From positions 1-14,094 of the forward strand of contig JALCCG010000330.1 in assembly GCA_023212695.1 (NCBI GenBank): DNA of 14,094 nt, in the 5' to 3' direction. Within the stretch, counting starts at the first letter, position 1. Every line of letters begins with the position of its first letter. The notes beneath the pieces were generated by a model, which worked only from the letters and a program-made list of their open reading frames with translations, ran no database searches and had not been told where the DNA came from. Below, piece by piece: positions 1 to 6,005 of this stretch. Source of the stretch: Sporisorium sorghi (Eukaryota > Basidiomycota > Ustilaginomycetes > Ustilaginales > Ustilaginaceae). Both the position numbers and the translations under genes were made by a program.

Positions 1-24
1 GCTATCCTTCGTAAATTTAGTCAT
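1..24 (-). CDS. Start of the IS transposase gene (OrfA-like), first 8 codons only
   Basis: The minus strand reads ATG at 24-22 followed by seven codons, giving MTKFTKDS, and stays open to the window edge. A strong ribosome binding site GGAGGTG lies at 40-34 with 9 nt of spacing. A short Lys/Thr-rich start of this kind is typical of the HTH OrfA protein of IS3-family elements, but eight residues cannot identify a family alone. The call rests on the IS-like terminus just upstream. OrfA would bind the element's inverted repeats and normally be followed by OrfB, a DDE integrase made by frameshifting. Neither can be checked here. Confidence 0.5.
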
Positions 25-28
25 AAAA

Positions 29-75
29 AACTGCACCTCCAACTGTTAGATATGTCTAACAAATGGGGTGCAGTT
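29..75 (-). promoter_or_regulatory. Stem-loop that can hide the transposase ribosome binding site
   Basis: AACTGCACC (29-37) and GGTGCAGTT (67-75) are perfect 9-base inverted repeats, with a second perfect pair GTTAGA/TCTAAC nested at 45-50 and 55-60. In a minus-strand transcript that reads in from outside the element, the 3' arm contains most of the GGAGGTG ribosome binding site. Folding would therefore block transposase translation, while transcripts starting inside the element could avoid it. Such protection from read-through is known in other insertion sequences. For this copy it is inferred from sequence only. Confidence 0.45.
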
Positions 76-252
76 CAAAATGGATCGGCTTTTTTTGTCG
101 TGACAAAGTTATTCCATTGGGTTGGTCGTCCTGTGAAAGGATCATTTTTTCGAAAGGTGTGTAGGGTTTTTAGAATTATAGGTGTCTTATATAGTAGCAC
201 CTGATCTATGGGGCTGGGTTCACCAAAAGAGATGATTAAGGGGGGAGCATCC

Positions 253-795
253 ATGGAGGATCGGACATTGTTGGATGGGCTTGCAAGGAAAGATCTGCAA
301 TGTTTTGAAACTTTGGTTGAGCGCTATTCACGCTACATAGCCGCGGTGGTCGCTAAGGTGGCAGGTGGGCGGTTTAATTCCTACGATGTGGAGGAAATAG
401 CCGGTGATGTGCTCATCAGGCTGTGGACAGACGGGCCCAGAATCATTCTGCGCGGGGATAGTCTCAGGCCTTATCTGGCCATAGCCGCACGTAATCATAC
501 CCTGAATGCATTGCGAAAAAGACAGCGTATCATTGAATCTGAATTGGAAGATGATGCAGTTTCATGTCCCTCTGCCGAGGCATTGGCTATTCTGCGGCAG
601 GAGAAAGAAACGATAAGCGGCATGGTGCAGGGGATGGGCGAACCTGATCGCGAAATATTCATCCGCAGGTATTTCTATTTGGAGAAAATCCGCGACATTG
701 CAAGCAGGCTGAATATGCAGGAGAAAGCCGTCACCGCGCGGATTCGCCGGGCAAGGGACAAACTGCGCATTCATTATGAAACCGAGAATCCGTAG
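253..795 (+). CDS. ECF-type RNA polymerase sigma factor (sigma-70 family), 180 aa
   Basis: This is an extracytoplasmic-function sigma factor that would direct RNA polymerase to a small regulon. Region 2 spans about residues 14-92: it opens DLQCFETLVERYSRYI and carries the acidic DVEEIAGDVLIRLW promoter-melting segment. A variable linker follows, then region 4 at about 125-175, with the helix-turn-helix around IRDIASRLNMQEKAVTARIRRAR. The length is normal for ECF factors. I chose ATG 253 because AAGGGGGGAG lies just upstream. An in-frame ATG at 208 would add 15 residues with no clear binding site. The downstream membrane protein is the probable anti-sigma factor. A weak sigma-A-like TAGAAT at 171-176 is the best upstream promoter element I found, so autoregulation is not demonstrated. 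The specific ECF group and the inducing signal are unknown. Confidence 0.88.
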   Translation: MEDRTLLDGLARKDLQCFETLVERYSRYIAAVVAKVAGGRFNSYDVEEIAGDVLIRLWTDGPRIILRGDSLRPYLAIAARNHTLNALRKRQRIIESELEDDAVSCPSAEALAILRQEKETISGMVQGMGEPDREIFIRRYFYLEKIRDIASRLNMQEKAVTARIRRARDKLRIHYETENP

Positions 796-857
796 GATTT
801 CTATGCAGGATGGTGTCTATAGAAGTGAAGCTTCAAATCGATAACGAAAGGGGATGG

Positions 858-1859
858 ATGCAAGTGAAGCGGCGAATTGTAGATATTATGGCCAATATCG
901 ACAATCAGAATCTGGATAATCTCCTCCTTACGGAGGATGAGGAACGCGAGTTGACGGAGCAGATCAGTATGGAACGGATCAAGAACCGAGCGATGAACCA
1001 TATTCAAGAGGAGGAAACAATAGTGTTGAAAAACAGGAAAGTGAAAAAATATAAAGCCAGTATCGTTATCGCTGCCGCGATGATCATGATACTTAGCACG
1101 ACCGCTTTTGCGAGCCAATACATGGATAGCTTGAAGCAGTTCTTCGGTCCATCCGCGTCCATTGCGGAAGATGAACGATCACCTATACAAGGGAAGGATA
1201 CCGTGTCGGGGGTAAGCATGATTGTTGAAGAAGGCGTTTATGTCGGCAACAGCGGTTATTTGGTAGTCAGCTTCACGAAGGAGGATGGTAAGCCATTCCC
1301 CGTGGGTGCATCGATACCCGGACTTGAACTGAAAGCGGAACATGATGTGAGTTATATGGTGGCACAGCAGCTTGTGGACGATAACAAAAAGCTGGTCGGC
1401 GTATTTGAGATGGATGCGATGAATGACCTCGAAGGGTTAAAGGCACGGATCACAGCTGATCGAATCACGGCCGCGGACGCTACTCAAGCTGTTGATGGGC
1501 CATGGGATGTTCAATTTACTATTTCTGCCGGCAAGGAAAGAGAGTTGAATCTGAATCAGGCGATCCATGAAGGTGAGGAGACACTGTCTCTCAGCACAAT
1601 TCATGTTTCTTCCATCGGTGTGGCCATTGAAGGCAAGCGTACGGATGGTAAGCTGGATAAACTACCGGAATATACGCCGGAGGTTAAGGTGACTGCCGTG
1701 GACGGCTCCGTAACAAGGCTTCATGCTAGTTCCACAAGTACTACAGAGAGCGGGTTTCAGTGGCTGTATAATCTGGACAGCAAGAATAACCTCGTTTTTC
1801 TGGGGGATCTGGATATTAAAAGCATCAGCATTGACGGCAATGTGACGGAGCTGAAGTAA
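858..1859 (+). CDS. DUF4179-type membrane anti-sigma factor, 333 aa
   Basis: This is a probable single-pass membrane regulator that holds the upstream ECF sigma factor inactive. About 66 charged cytoplasmic residues (many Glu, Arg and Lys) precede one hydrophobic segment at about 67-86 (ASIVIAAAMIMILSTTAFAS). A long beta-rich extracellular part of about 245 residues follows, as in DUF4179 proteins encoded next to ECF sigma genes in Bacillales. The start is uncertain. ATG 858 follows AAAGGGG with only 4 nt of spacing, GTG 864 has the same site at about 10 nt, and an in-frame ATG at 810 gives 349 aa with a poorer binding site. The gap to the sigma stop is 62 nt, so co-transcription is likely. 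Two terminators follow. The DUF4179 assignment comes from architecture and neighbourhood, not a profile search. Confidence 0.75.
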   Translation: MQVKRRIVDIMANIDNQNLDNLLLTEDEERELTEQISMERIKNRAMNHIQEEETIVLKNRKVKKYKASIVIAAAMIMILSTTAFASQYMDSLKQFFGPSASIAEDERSPIQGKDTVSGVSMIVEEGVYVGNSGYLVVSFTKEDGKPFPVGASIPGLELKAEHDVSYMVAQQLVDDNKKLVGVFEMDAMNDLEGLKARITADRITAADATQAVDGPWDVQFTISAGKERELNLNQAIHEGEETLSLSTIHVSSIGVAIEGKRTDGKLDKLPEYTPEVKVTAVDGSVTRLHASSTSTTESGFQWLYNLDSKNNLVFLGDLDIKSISIDGNVTELK

Positions 1860-1886
1860 ATCAAATGGTGGCAGGGAAACCTCAAG

Positions 1887-1913
1887 GGGCAGAAGCGAGA
1901 ACTTCTGCCCTTT
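1887..1913 (+). terminator. Stem-loop after the anti-sigma gene
   Basis: GGGCAGAAG (1887-1895) and CTTCTGCCC (1902-1910) form a perfect 9-base-pair stem with a 6-base loop, followed by TTTATA. It lies 27 nt after the anti-sigma stop codon. The U-tract is short, so it may be a weak terminator or an RNA-stabilising 3' stem. A stronger terminator follows at 1952-1998. Confidence 0.55.
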
Positions 1914-1951
1914 ATACATGATGAATACCTTGGTAGGAATGAAATCCGATA

Positions 1952-1998
1952 AACCGTGACGCAACAGGCCGTAGCCTGAATCTGCTCACGGTTTTTTT
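1952..1998 (+). terminator. Rho-independent terminator ending the sigma/anti-sigma operon
   Basis: AACCGTGA (1952-1959) pairs with TCACGGTT (1986-1993), and inside it CAGGC (1965-1969) pairs with GCCTG (1974-1978). A run of seven T follows at 1992-1998. The stem plus U-tract is a classic intrinsic terminator, and it separates the sigma operon from the promoter at 2041. Confidence 0.8.
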
Positions 1999-2040
1999 GG
2001 AAATTTAGAATCGGAAATTTATAAATGATAAAAAAAGGTG

Positions 2041-2069
2041 TTGAAATTGTAGAAAACGTCCATTACAAT
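2041..2069 (+). promoter_or_regulatory. Sigma-A promoter of the transporter/alpha-glucuronidase operon
   Basis: TTGAAA (2041-2046) and TACAAT (2064-2069) are separated by exactly 17 nt, close to the TTGACA/TATAAT consensus. An A/T-rich stretch with a run of seven A (about 2010-2037) sits just upstream and could serve as an UP element. Transcription would start near 2076, leaving a leader of about 310 nt before the first permease. It lies after the terminator at 1952-1998 and directly before a palindromic operator. Confidence 0.7.
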
Positions 2070-2082
2070 GAAACCAACTACC

Positions 2083-2106
2083 ATACTAGTTATACTAGTA
2101 TACAAT
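2083..2106. promoter_or_regulatory. Palindromic operator overlapping the early transcribed region, probable GntR/FCD-protein site
   Basis: TATACTAGTATA (2091-2102) is a perfect 12-base palindrome, and its left neighbour repeats the same half (ATACTAGT at 2083-2090). It sits about 7-30 nt after the expected transcription start, where a bound repressor would block RNA polymerase. The run ATACTAGTATACAA resembles the Bacillus subtilis gluconate repressor GntR operator, ATACTTGTATACAAG, as I recall it. The regulator encoded at 6931-7605 belongs to the same FadR/FCD subfamily and is the obvious candidate. The pairing is inferred, not shown. Confidence 0.55.
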
Positions 2107-2164
2107 CATTGACTCTCTACATAGGAGGAAGAACAGGCTGGTTTTCTTTTCCGGAAGGACATCC

Positions 2165-2200
2165 ATGAATTGGAGTCTATTTTTTAAATCAACAATGTAA
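2165..2200 (+). other. Short leader ORF 1, 11 codons
   Basis: ATG 2165 is preceded by GGAAGGA at a good distance and encodes MNWSLFFKSTM, stopping at 2198-2200. Its stop codon lies inside the first cre-like site. It is in the untranslated leader of the transporter operon. It could be a translated upstream ORF or chance, and no homologue is recognised. Confidence 0.25.
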
Positions 2201-2209
2201 GCGCTTAAT
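2195..2209. promoter_or_regulatory. cre-like site 1 (CcpA carbon catabolite repression)
   Basis: ATGTAAGCGCTTAAT matches the cre consensus WTGNAANCGNWNNCW at all but one defined position (A instead of C near the end) and has the central AAGCGCTT palindrome. It is about 120 nt downstream of the proposed transcription start, where CcpA can act as a roadblock. A LacI-family operator other than CcpA's is also possible, because these proteins share this core. Confidence 0.55.
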
Positions 2210-2227
2210 ATAAAAAGGGGGGATACA

Positions 2228-2266
2228 ATGCACCGGGTGGATCATACCCAGACTTGCCGAAGTTGA
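2228..2266 (+). other. Short leader ORF 2, 12 codons
   Basis: ATG 2228 follows a very strong purine-rich site (AAAAGGGGGGA) and encodes MHRVDHTQTCRS before TGA at 2264-2266. It has the best ribosome binding site in the leader, better than that of the first permease, so ribosomes probably load here. It may be a regulatory leader peptide or the remnant of a lost gene start. No family is recognised. Confidence 0.3.
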
Positions 2267-2284
2267 ACGATGATAACGACAGTT

Positions 2285-2299
2285 TTGAAAGCGATTACT
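2285..2299. promoter_or_regulatory. cre-like site 2 (CcpA carbon catabolite repression)
   Basis: TTGAAAGCGATTACT matches every defined position of the cre consensus WTGNAANCGNWNNCW. Its centre is about 90 nt after that of cre-like site 1 and roughly 90 nt before the first permease. Two cre sites downstream of the start would fit catabolite repression of a secondary carbon-source operon. CcpA itself is not in the window. Confidence 0.6.
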
Positions 2300-2338
2300 T
2301 ATTTTGCTGTTACATTGAAATGGATGAAGAATGATGGT

Positions 2339-2357
2339 CTTGTTCGGATTGAACAAG
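2339..2357 (+). promoter_or_regulatory. Leader stem-loop just before the first permease
   Basis: CTTGTTC (2339-2345) and GAACAAG (2351-2357) pair perfectly around the 5-base loop GGATT. No U-tract follows, so it is not a terminator. An AAGGCCTT palindrome (2366-2373) and the permease ribosome binding site (GGAG, 2381-2384) come next. It may affect translation of the permease or RNA processing, which is inferred from position only. Confidence 0.4.
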
Positions 2358-2387
2358 CATAAGGAAAGGCCTTACGGATTGGAGTGA

Positions 2388-3359
2388 ATGACGTCAATGG
2401 AGCCAAAAGTCGCAAATCATCCCTTGCCAGCCGTGAAAGCGGCCAAGAAACCCAAGCTTAAGATCCTCGCGGCGCTGATCCGAAAGGATTGGCAGCTGTA
2501 CTCCCTGTTGGTTCTGCCGATTGTATACCTGCTCATTTTCAAATACGGGCCGATGATCGGCAACATAATCGCCTTCCGACGATTTATGCCTGGAGGCAAC
2601 ATTTATGGAGAGAAATGGGTAGGACTGCATTATTTCAAAATGTTCATCCATGATCCCGCGTTCTGGAATGTGTTCACAAACACCTTGCTGCTTGGTGCGT
2701 TGTCTCTGCTCTTTACGTTTCCCGTTCCGATTATCTTCGCGCTGCTGCTGAATGAGGTAAAGAGCAAGCGATTCAAGAAGTTTGTCCAGACGGCATCTTA
2801 TCTTCCGCATTTCCTGTCCATCGTCATCGTTGCCGGAATGATCCTGCAATTGACCTCAGTCAATGGCTCCATTAACTCTCTGGTGGAATTCTTCAATGGA
2901 GACAGAATCAATTTCATGCAGCGGGCCGAGTGGTTCCGAACGATCTATATCTCTTCGGAAATTTGGCAGGGCATGGGCTGGGGCGCGATTCTGTACCTGG
3001 CGGCATTAACAACGATTGATGAATCCCTGTACGAAGCGGCGAGAATCGACGGCGCCAACCGCTGGAAGCAAACGATGTTTGTCACGATTCCAGGCATTCT
3101 GCCAACGATTGTTACGCTGCTGATCCTCAATATGGGGGCATTCCTGGCAGTAGGTTTTGAGAAAATATTACTGCTGTACAATCCGGTCATCTATGAGACG
3201 GCTGACGTGATCTCGACTTATCTGTACCGGGTCGGTCTCGTATCGAGCAACTTCAGTTACGCCACGGCGATCGGGCTGTTCGAATCCGTGATCGGGCTGA
3301 TACTCGTATTCTCTGTGAATGCGATCTCTCGAAGACTCACGGATCGAAGCTTATGGTAA
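2388..3359 (+). CDS. lplB: ABC transporter permease, LplB/YtcP-like family (aldouronate-type), 323 aa
   Basis: This is an inner-membrane permease of a CUT1-type oligosaccharide importer. After a basic cytoplasmic N-terminus there are about six membrane segments, roughly at residues 38-58, 96-122, 135-155, 186-207, 233-256 and 289-312. The ATPase-docking EAA loop is at 216-235, with EAARIDGANRW followed by the conserved IP. Length and the start/end pattern fit the LplB group. The start is uncertain: ATG 2388 is very close to GGAG (2381-2384), while an in-frame ATG at 2397 has 12 nt of spacing. It is the first full gene of the operon, and the second permease begins 13 nt after its stop. No ATPase gene is present, so a shared MsmK-type ATPase is likely. 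The substrate is inferred from the GH67 gene downstream. Confidence 0.85.
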   Translation: MTSMEPKVANHPLPAVKAAKKPKLKILAALIRKDWQLYSLLVLPIVYLLIFKYGPMIGNIIAFRRFMPGGNIYGEKWVGLHYFKMFIHDPAFWNVFTNTLLLGALSLLFTFPVPIIFALLLNEVKSKRFKKFVQTASYLPHFLSIVIVAGMILQLTSVNGSINSLVEFFNGDRINFMQRAEWFRTIYISSEIWQGMGWGAILYLAALTTIDESLYEAARIDGANRWKQTMFVTIPGILPTIVTLLILNMGAFLAVGFEKILLLYNPVIYETADVISTYLYRVGLVSSNFSYATAIGLFESVIGLILVFSVNAISRRLTDRSLW

Positions 3360-3372
3360 GGAGGGAGCATAC

Positions 3373-4245
3373 ATGAAGGAGTCAAGATCCTATAAGGTGT
3401 TCAAAGTGTGCAATGCCATCATTCTGCTGTTTATCGTCTTTATCACGCTGTATCCCTTCCTGAACGTGGTCGCTCAGTCCTTCAGCAGCGAGTCGTACAT
3501 CAACTCCGGGAAGGTCAACCTGATTCCCAGGGGCTTCAATATCGATACCTACAAAACCGTAACTAAAGACGCCATGTTCTGGACGAATTACAAAAACACC
3601 GTTGTGTACAGTGTGGTAGGTACCGCGATATCCATGTTCCTGACCACAATCTTTGCTTACGCCTTATCGAAGAAAAGACTGCTGGGCCGCAAGTTCCTGA
3701 CGATGTTTGCGGTGTTCACGATGTTCTTCAACGGAGGCCTGATCCCGAACTATGTGCTCATCAACAGCCTCGGGTTCGGCAACTCCATCTGGGCGATTGT
3801 GATTCCGGGAGCCATCAGCATCTACAACATGCTTATTATGAAATCGTTTTTTGAAAATATGCCGGAAGAGCTGGAGGAAGCCGCGGCCATTGACGGCCTG
3901 AATACGTATGGCATGCTGTTCCGAATTGTGCTGCCTTTAAGTAAAGCGGTTATCGCTACGATGGTGCTCTTCTATGCAGTCGGGCACTGGAATTCCTGGT
4001 TTCCAGCCTTTCTGTATCTGGATCAGAAGGAGCTCTTCCCGGTCACGATTTATTTACGCAACATGATTGCCGGTGCAACGGGTGTCACTTCAGCTGGTGC
4101 TACCTCTGCCGATAACCTGACGCAGATATCCGCTAATATCAAGTCGGTGACCATGGTGCTGACCATCCTGCCGATCTTGACGATTTACCCGTTTGTACAG
4201 CGTTATTTTGTAACCGGCATCATGCTGGGATCTGTTAAACAATAG
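3373..4245 (+). CDS. lplC: ABC transporter permease, LplC/YtcP-like family, 290 aa
   Basis: This is the partner permease, expected to form a heterodimer with the upstream one. Hydrophobic segments lie at about residues 12-33, 74-98, 108-128, 138-156, 190-210 and 260-280. The EAA loop is at 169-188 (ELEEAAAIDGL, then VLP), where the ATPase would dock. The segment FFNGGLIPNY before the fourth helix and the ending near YFVTGIMLGSVKQ are typical of this family. ATG 3373 is the best start because GGAGGGAG (3360-3367) is 5 nt away and it leaves a 13-nt gap after the first permease. An in-frame ATG at 3319 would overlap that gene by 41 nt without a comparable site. The uptake substrate is probably an acidic xylo-oligosaccharide. 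Confidence 0.88.
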   Translation: MKESRSYKVFKVCNAIILLFIVFITLYPFLNVVAQSFSSESYINSGKVNLIPRGFNIDTYKTVTKDAMFWTNYKNTVVYSVVGTAISMFLTTIFAYALSKKRLLGRKFLTMFAVFTMFFNGGLIPNYVLINSLGFGNSIWAIVIPGAISIYNMLIMKSFFENMPEELEEAAAIDGLNTYGMLFRIVLPLSKAVIATMVLFYAVGHWNSWFPAFLYLDQKELFPVTIYLRNMIAGATGVTSAGATSADNLTQISANIKSVTMVLTILPILTIYPFVQRYFVTGIMLGSVKQ

Positions 4246-4289
4246 GACATCTGAACGGCCATTATGGATACCTTAGGGGGAATGGAAAG

Positions 4290-5915
4290 ATGAAAAAGAA
4301 TCCTCGTTCGTTTTGGGGCAAAGCGTTCCTGTTATCGCTGATCGTTGTGGTATTGGCTGCATGTAATGATAAAACCGGCGGCAAAGAGGCCGAAGTACAG
4401 GATAAGGGCGCCATGGAAACCTATGCGGTAGGCGATGCATTCAAGGCAACGGAGCCGTTTGACCTGTCGATCCTCTACAGCGATCAGCCTGCTTACCCGT
4501 ACAAGCAGGACTGGATGCTTTTTGCTAAACTAAAAGAAATGACAAACGTGACGCTGAAGCCAACCATTGTGCCCATGAGCGATTACAGCCAGAAGCGCAG
4601 CCTGTTGATCAGCTCCGGCGACGCGCCGCTGGTCATTCCGAAGACTTACCCGGGGGAAGAATCGGCGTTCGTGGCTTCCGGGGCGATTCTTCCGATCAGT
4701 GACTATATTGACCTGATGCCAAACTTCAAGGACAAGGTCGAGAAATGGGATATGGATAGCGAACTGGAGGGACTCCGTCAGGAGGACAAAAAATATTACG
4801 TGCTCCCGGGCCTGCATGAAGCGGTATGGCCGGACTATACGCTGATTGTGCGCAAGGATATTTTCGAGAAGCATGGCATTGCCATCCCGACGACCTGGGA
4901 TGAGCTGTATACGGCCATGAAACAGCTCAAGCAGGAATATCCGGATGTAACACCGTTCTCCGACCGGTTTAAATTCAACAGCACGCTGAACATCGCGGCA
5001 ACGGGCTTTGGCACGAAAGCCGGATGGGGCTTCGGCAGTGGACTGACTTATATGGAAGACAAGGATGAGTTTGTTTATACGGCAGCCACGGAAGAGTATA
5101 AGGAAATGCTGACCTACTTCCATAAGCTGGTGGCTGAAGGCTTGCTGGATAAAGAGAGTTTTACCCAGGATGACGATCAGGCCGTGCAGAAATTTGTCTC
5201 CGGCAAGTCCTTCATCATTAACGGCAATTCCCAGACTGTCGTTCAGCATCGTAACGACATGGACAAAACGCTGGGTGAAGGCAAGTATGCGATTAGCAAA
5301 ATCACGGTTCCCGGCGGTCCCGCAGGCCAGCTGATGTCCGGCAGCCGTCTTGAGAACGGGGTCATGATCTCTTCCAAAGTGAAAGAGAGCGAGCATTTTA
5401 AAGCCATTCTGCAGTTTATCGATTGGCTCTATTACAGCGACGAGGGACAGGAATTCGCGAAGTGGGGCGTTGAAGGCGTAACGTATACTAAAGAAGGCGG
5501 CGTTCGCAAGCTGATGGACGACATTAACTACAACGGACTGAATCCGAAAGGCACAAAGGATCTGCGGATCGAGAACGGCTTCTCCGGAGGGGTGTTCGCT
5601 TATGGCGGTACAACCGAGCTGCTGCAATCCATGTTCAGCGAGGAAGAGCAGCAATTCCAGAAGAGCATGAGCGAAACCAAAACCGTAGTGAAGCCGGAGC
5701 CGCCAATCCCTTACTCGGTTGAAGAACGCGAGCGAGTGACGCTGCTCAGCACGCCGCTCAAGGATTACACGGATCAAAACACGCTGAAGTTTATTCTGGG
5801 CGACCGTGATCTCGCGGATTACGACAAGTTCGTGGCAGAGCTGGATAGCCAGGGTGTGGGACAATACCTGGAAATCGCGAATAAAACGTATAAAACCTAT
5901 AAAGAGCAGAAATAA
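4290..5915 (+). CDS. lplA: Extracellular solute-binding lipoprotein of the ABC importer (LplA-like), 541 aa
   Basis: This is the substrate receptor of the transporter, anchored outside the membrane. A basic N-terminus and hydrophobic stretch lead to the lipobox LAAC, with Cys25 as the lipidation site after signal peptidase II cleavage. The mature protein is long for a sugar-binding protein but normal for the LplA group. It has aromatic-rich stretches suited to oligosaccharide binding and a segment typical of the family (IPTTWDELYTAMKQLKQEYP, about residues 193-212). The ribosome binding site is AGGGGGA (4275-4281). The gap after the second permease is 44 nt. The gene order permease-permease-binding protein matches other LplBCA loci. 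The ligand is inferred, from the GH67 enzyme in the same operon, to be methylglucuronosyl-xylooligosaccharides. Confidence 0.88.
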   Translation: MKKNPRSFWGKAFLLSLIVVVLAACNDKTGGKEAEVQDKGAMETYAVGDAFKATEPFDLSILYSDQPAYPYKQDWMLFAKLKEMTNVTLKPTIVPMSDYSQKRSLLISSGDAPLVIPKTYPGEESAFVASGAILPISDYIDLMPNFKDKVEKWDMDSELEGLRQEDKKYYVLPGLHEAVWPDYTLIVRKDIFEKHGIAIPTTWDELYTAMKQLKQEYPDVTPFSDRFKFNSTLNIAATGFGTKAGWGFGSGLTYMEDKDEFVYTAATEEYKEMLTYFHKLVAEGLLDKESFTQDDDQAVQKFVSGKSFIINGNSQTVVQHRNDMDKTLGEGKYAISKITVPGGPAGQLMSGSRLENGVMISSKVKESEHFKAILQFIDWLYYSDEGQEFAKWGVEGVTYTKEGGVRKLMDDINYNGLNPKGTKDLRIENGFSGGVFAYGGTTELLQSMFSEEEQQFQKSMSETKTVVKPEPPIPYSVEERERVTLLSTPLKDYTDQNTLKFILGDRDLADYDKFVAELDSQGVGQYLEIANKTYKTYKEQK

Positions 5916-5926
5916 CCAACGGATCA

Positions 5927-5964
5927 CAGGCTGTCGTTTCGTCATGGAAAGGGCAGCCTGTTTT
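5927..5964 (+). terminator. Weak terminator or attenuator between the binding-protein and Nif3-like genes
   Basis: CAGGCTG (5927-5933) and CAGCCTG (5954-5960) form a 7-base-pair stem with a 20-base loop, followed by TTTTC. The large loop and short U-run suggest partial termination. This would give more transporter than downstream enzyme mRNA, or protect the upstream message's 3' end. It sits in the only clear gap between the transporter genes and the Nif3-like gene. Confidence 0.4.
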
Positions 5965-6005
5965 CATTCGGGCGGGCTGCGATGATCGAAGGAGGTTGTT
6001 GTAGA

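Larger units (their letters stand above)
1..77 (-). mobile_element. Outer end of an IS3-family (IS150-like) insertion sequence, truncated by the window edge
   Basis: Read on the minus strand, the element would begin at base 77 with TGAACTGCACCCC. It continues through a GTTAGA/TCTAAC inverted repeat (45-50 and 55-60), then a ribosome binding site and a transposase start. A terminal TG, a GC-rich tip of the TGCACCCC type and an internal GTTAGAC-like box match my recollection of IS3-family ends in Firmicutes. Only this end is inside the window, so the second end, the target duplication and the copy's integrity cannot be judged. The boundary at 77 is inferred from the expected 5'-TG. A chromosomal inverted repeat in front of an ordinary gene is the alternative. 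Confidence 0.6.
2270..2362 (+). other. Short leader ORF 3, 30 codons
   Basis: ATG 2270 begins 3 nt after the stop of leader ORF 2 and runs to TAA at 2360-2362, coding 30 residues (starting MITTVLKAITYF). It lacks its own good ribosome binding site, but could be reached by re-initiation after ORF 2. It contains the second cre-like site and the CTTGTTC/GAACAAG stem, so its base sequence may be kept for those elements instead of for protein. Coding status is doubtful. Confidence 0.2.

Noticed and set aside
181..204. AGGTG/CACCT inverted repeat upstream of the sigma gene
   Set aside because: The arms are only 5 bases with a 13-base AT-rich centre and no T-run, so it is too weak to call a terminator or operator.
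2066..2387. Riboswitch in the long operon leader
   Set aside because: No conserved core of a known riboswitch or T-box (no T-box sequence and no long terminator/anti-terminator pair) could be seen. The leader is better explained by an operator, cre-like sites and short ORFs.
4530..5945. Long minus-strand open frame of 471 codons opposite the binding-protein gene
   Set aside because: It mirrors a clear lipoprotein gene with lipobox and ribosome binding site. The antisense frame has no recognisable domain and is a by-product of the GC-rich codon pattern.
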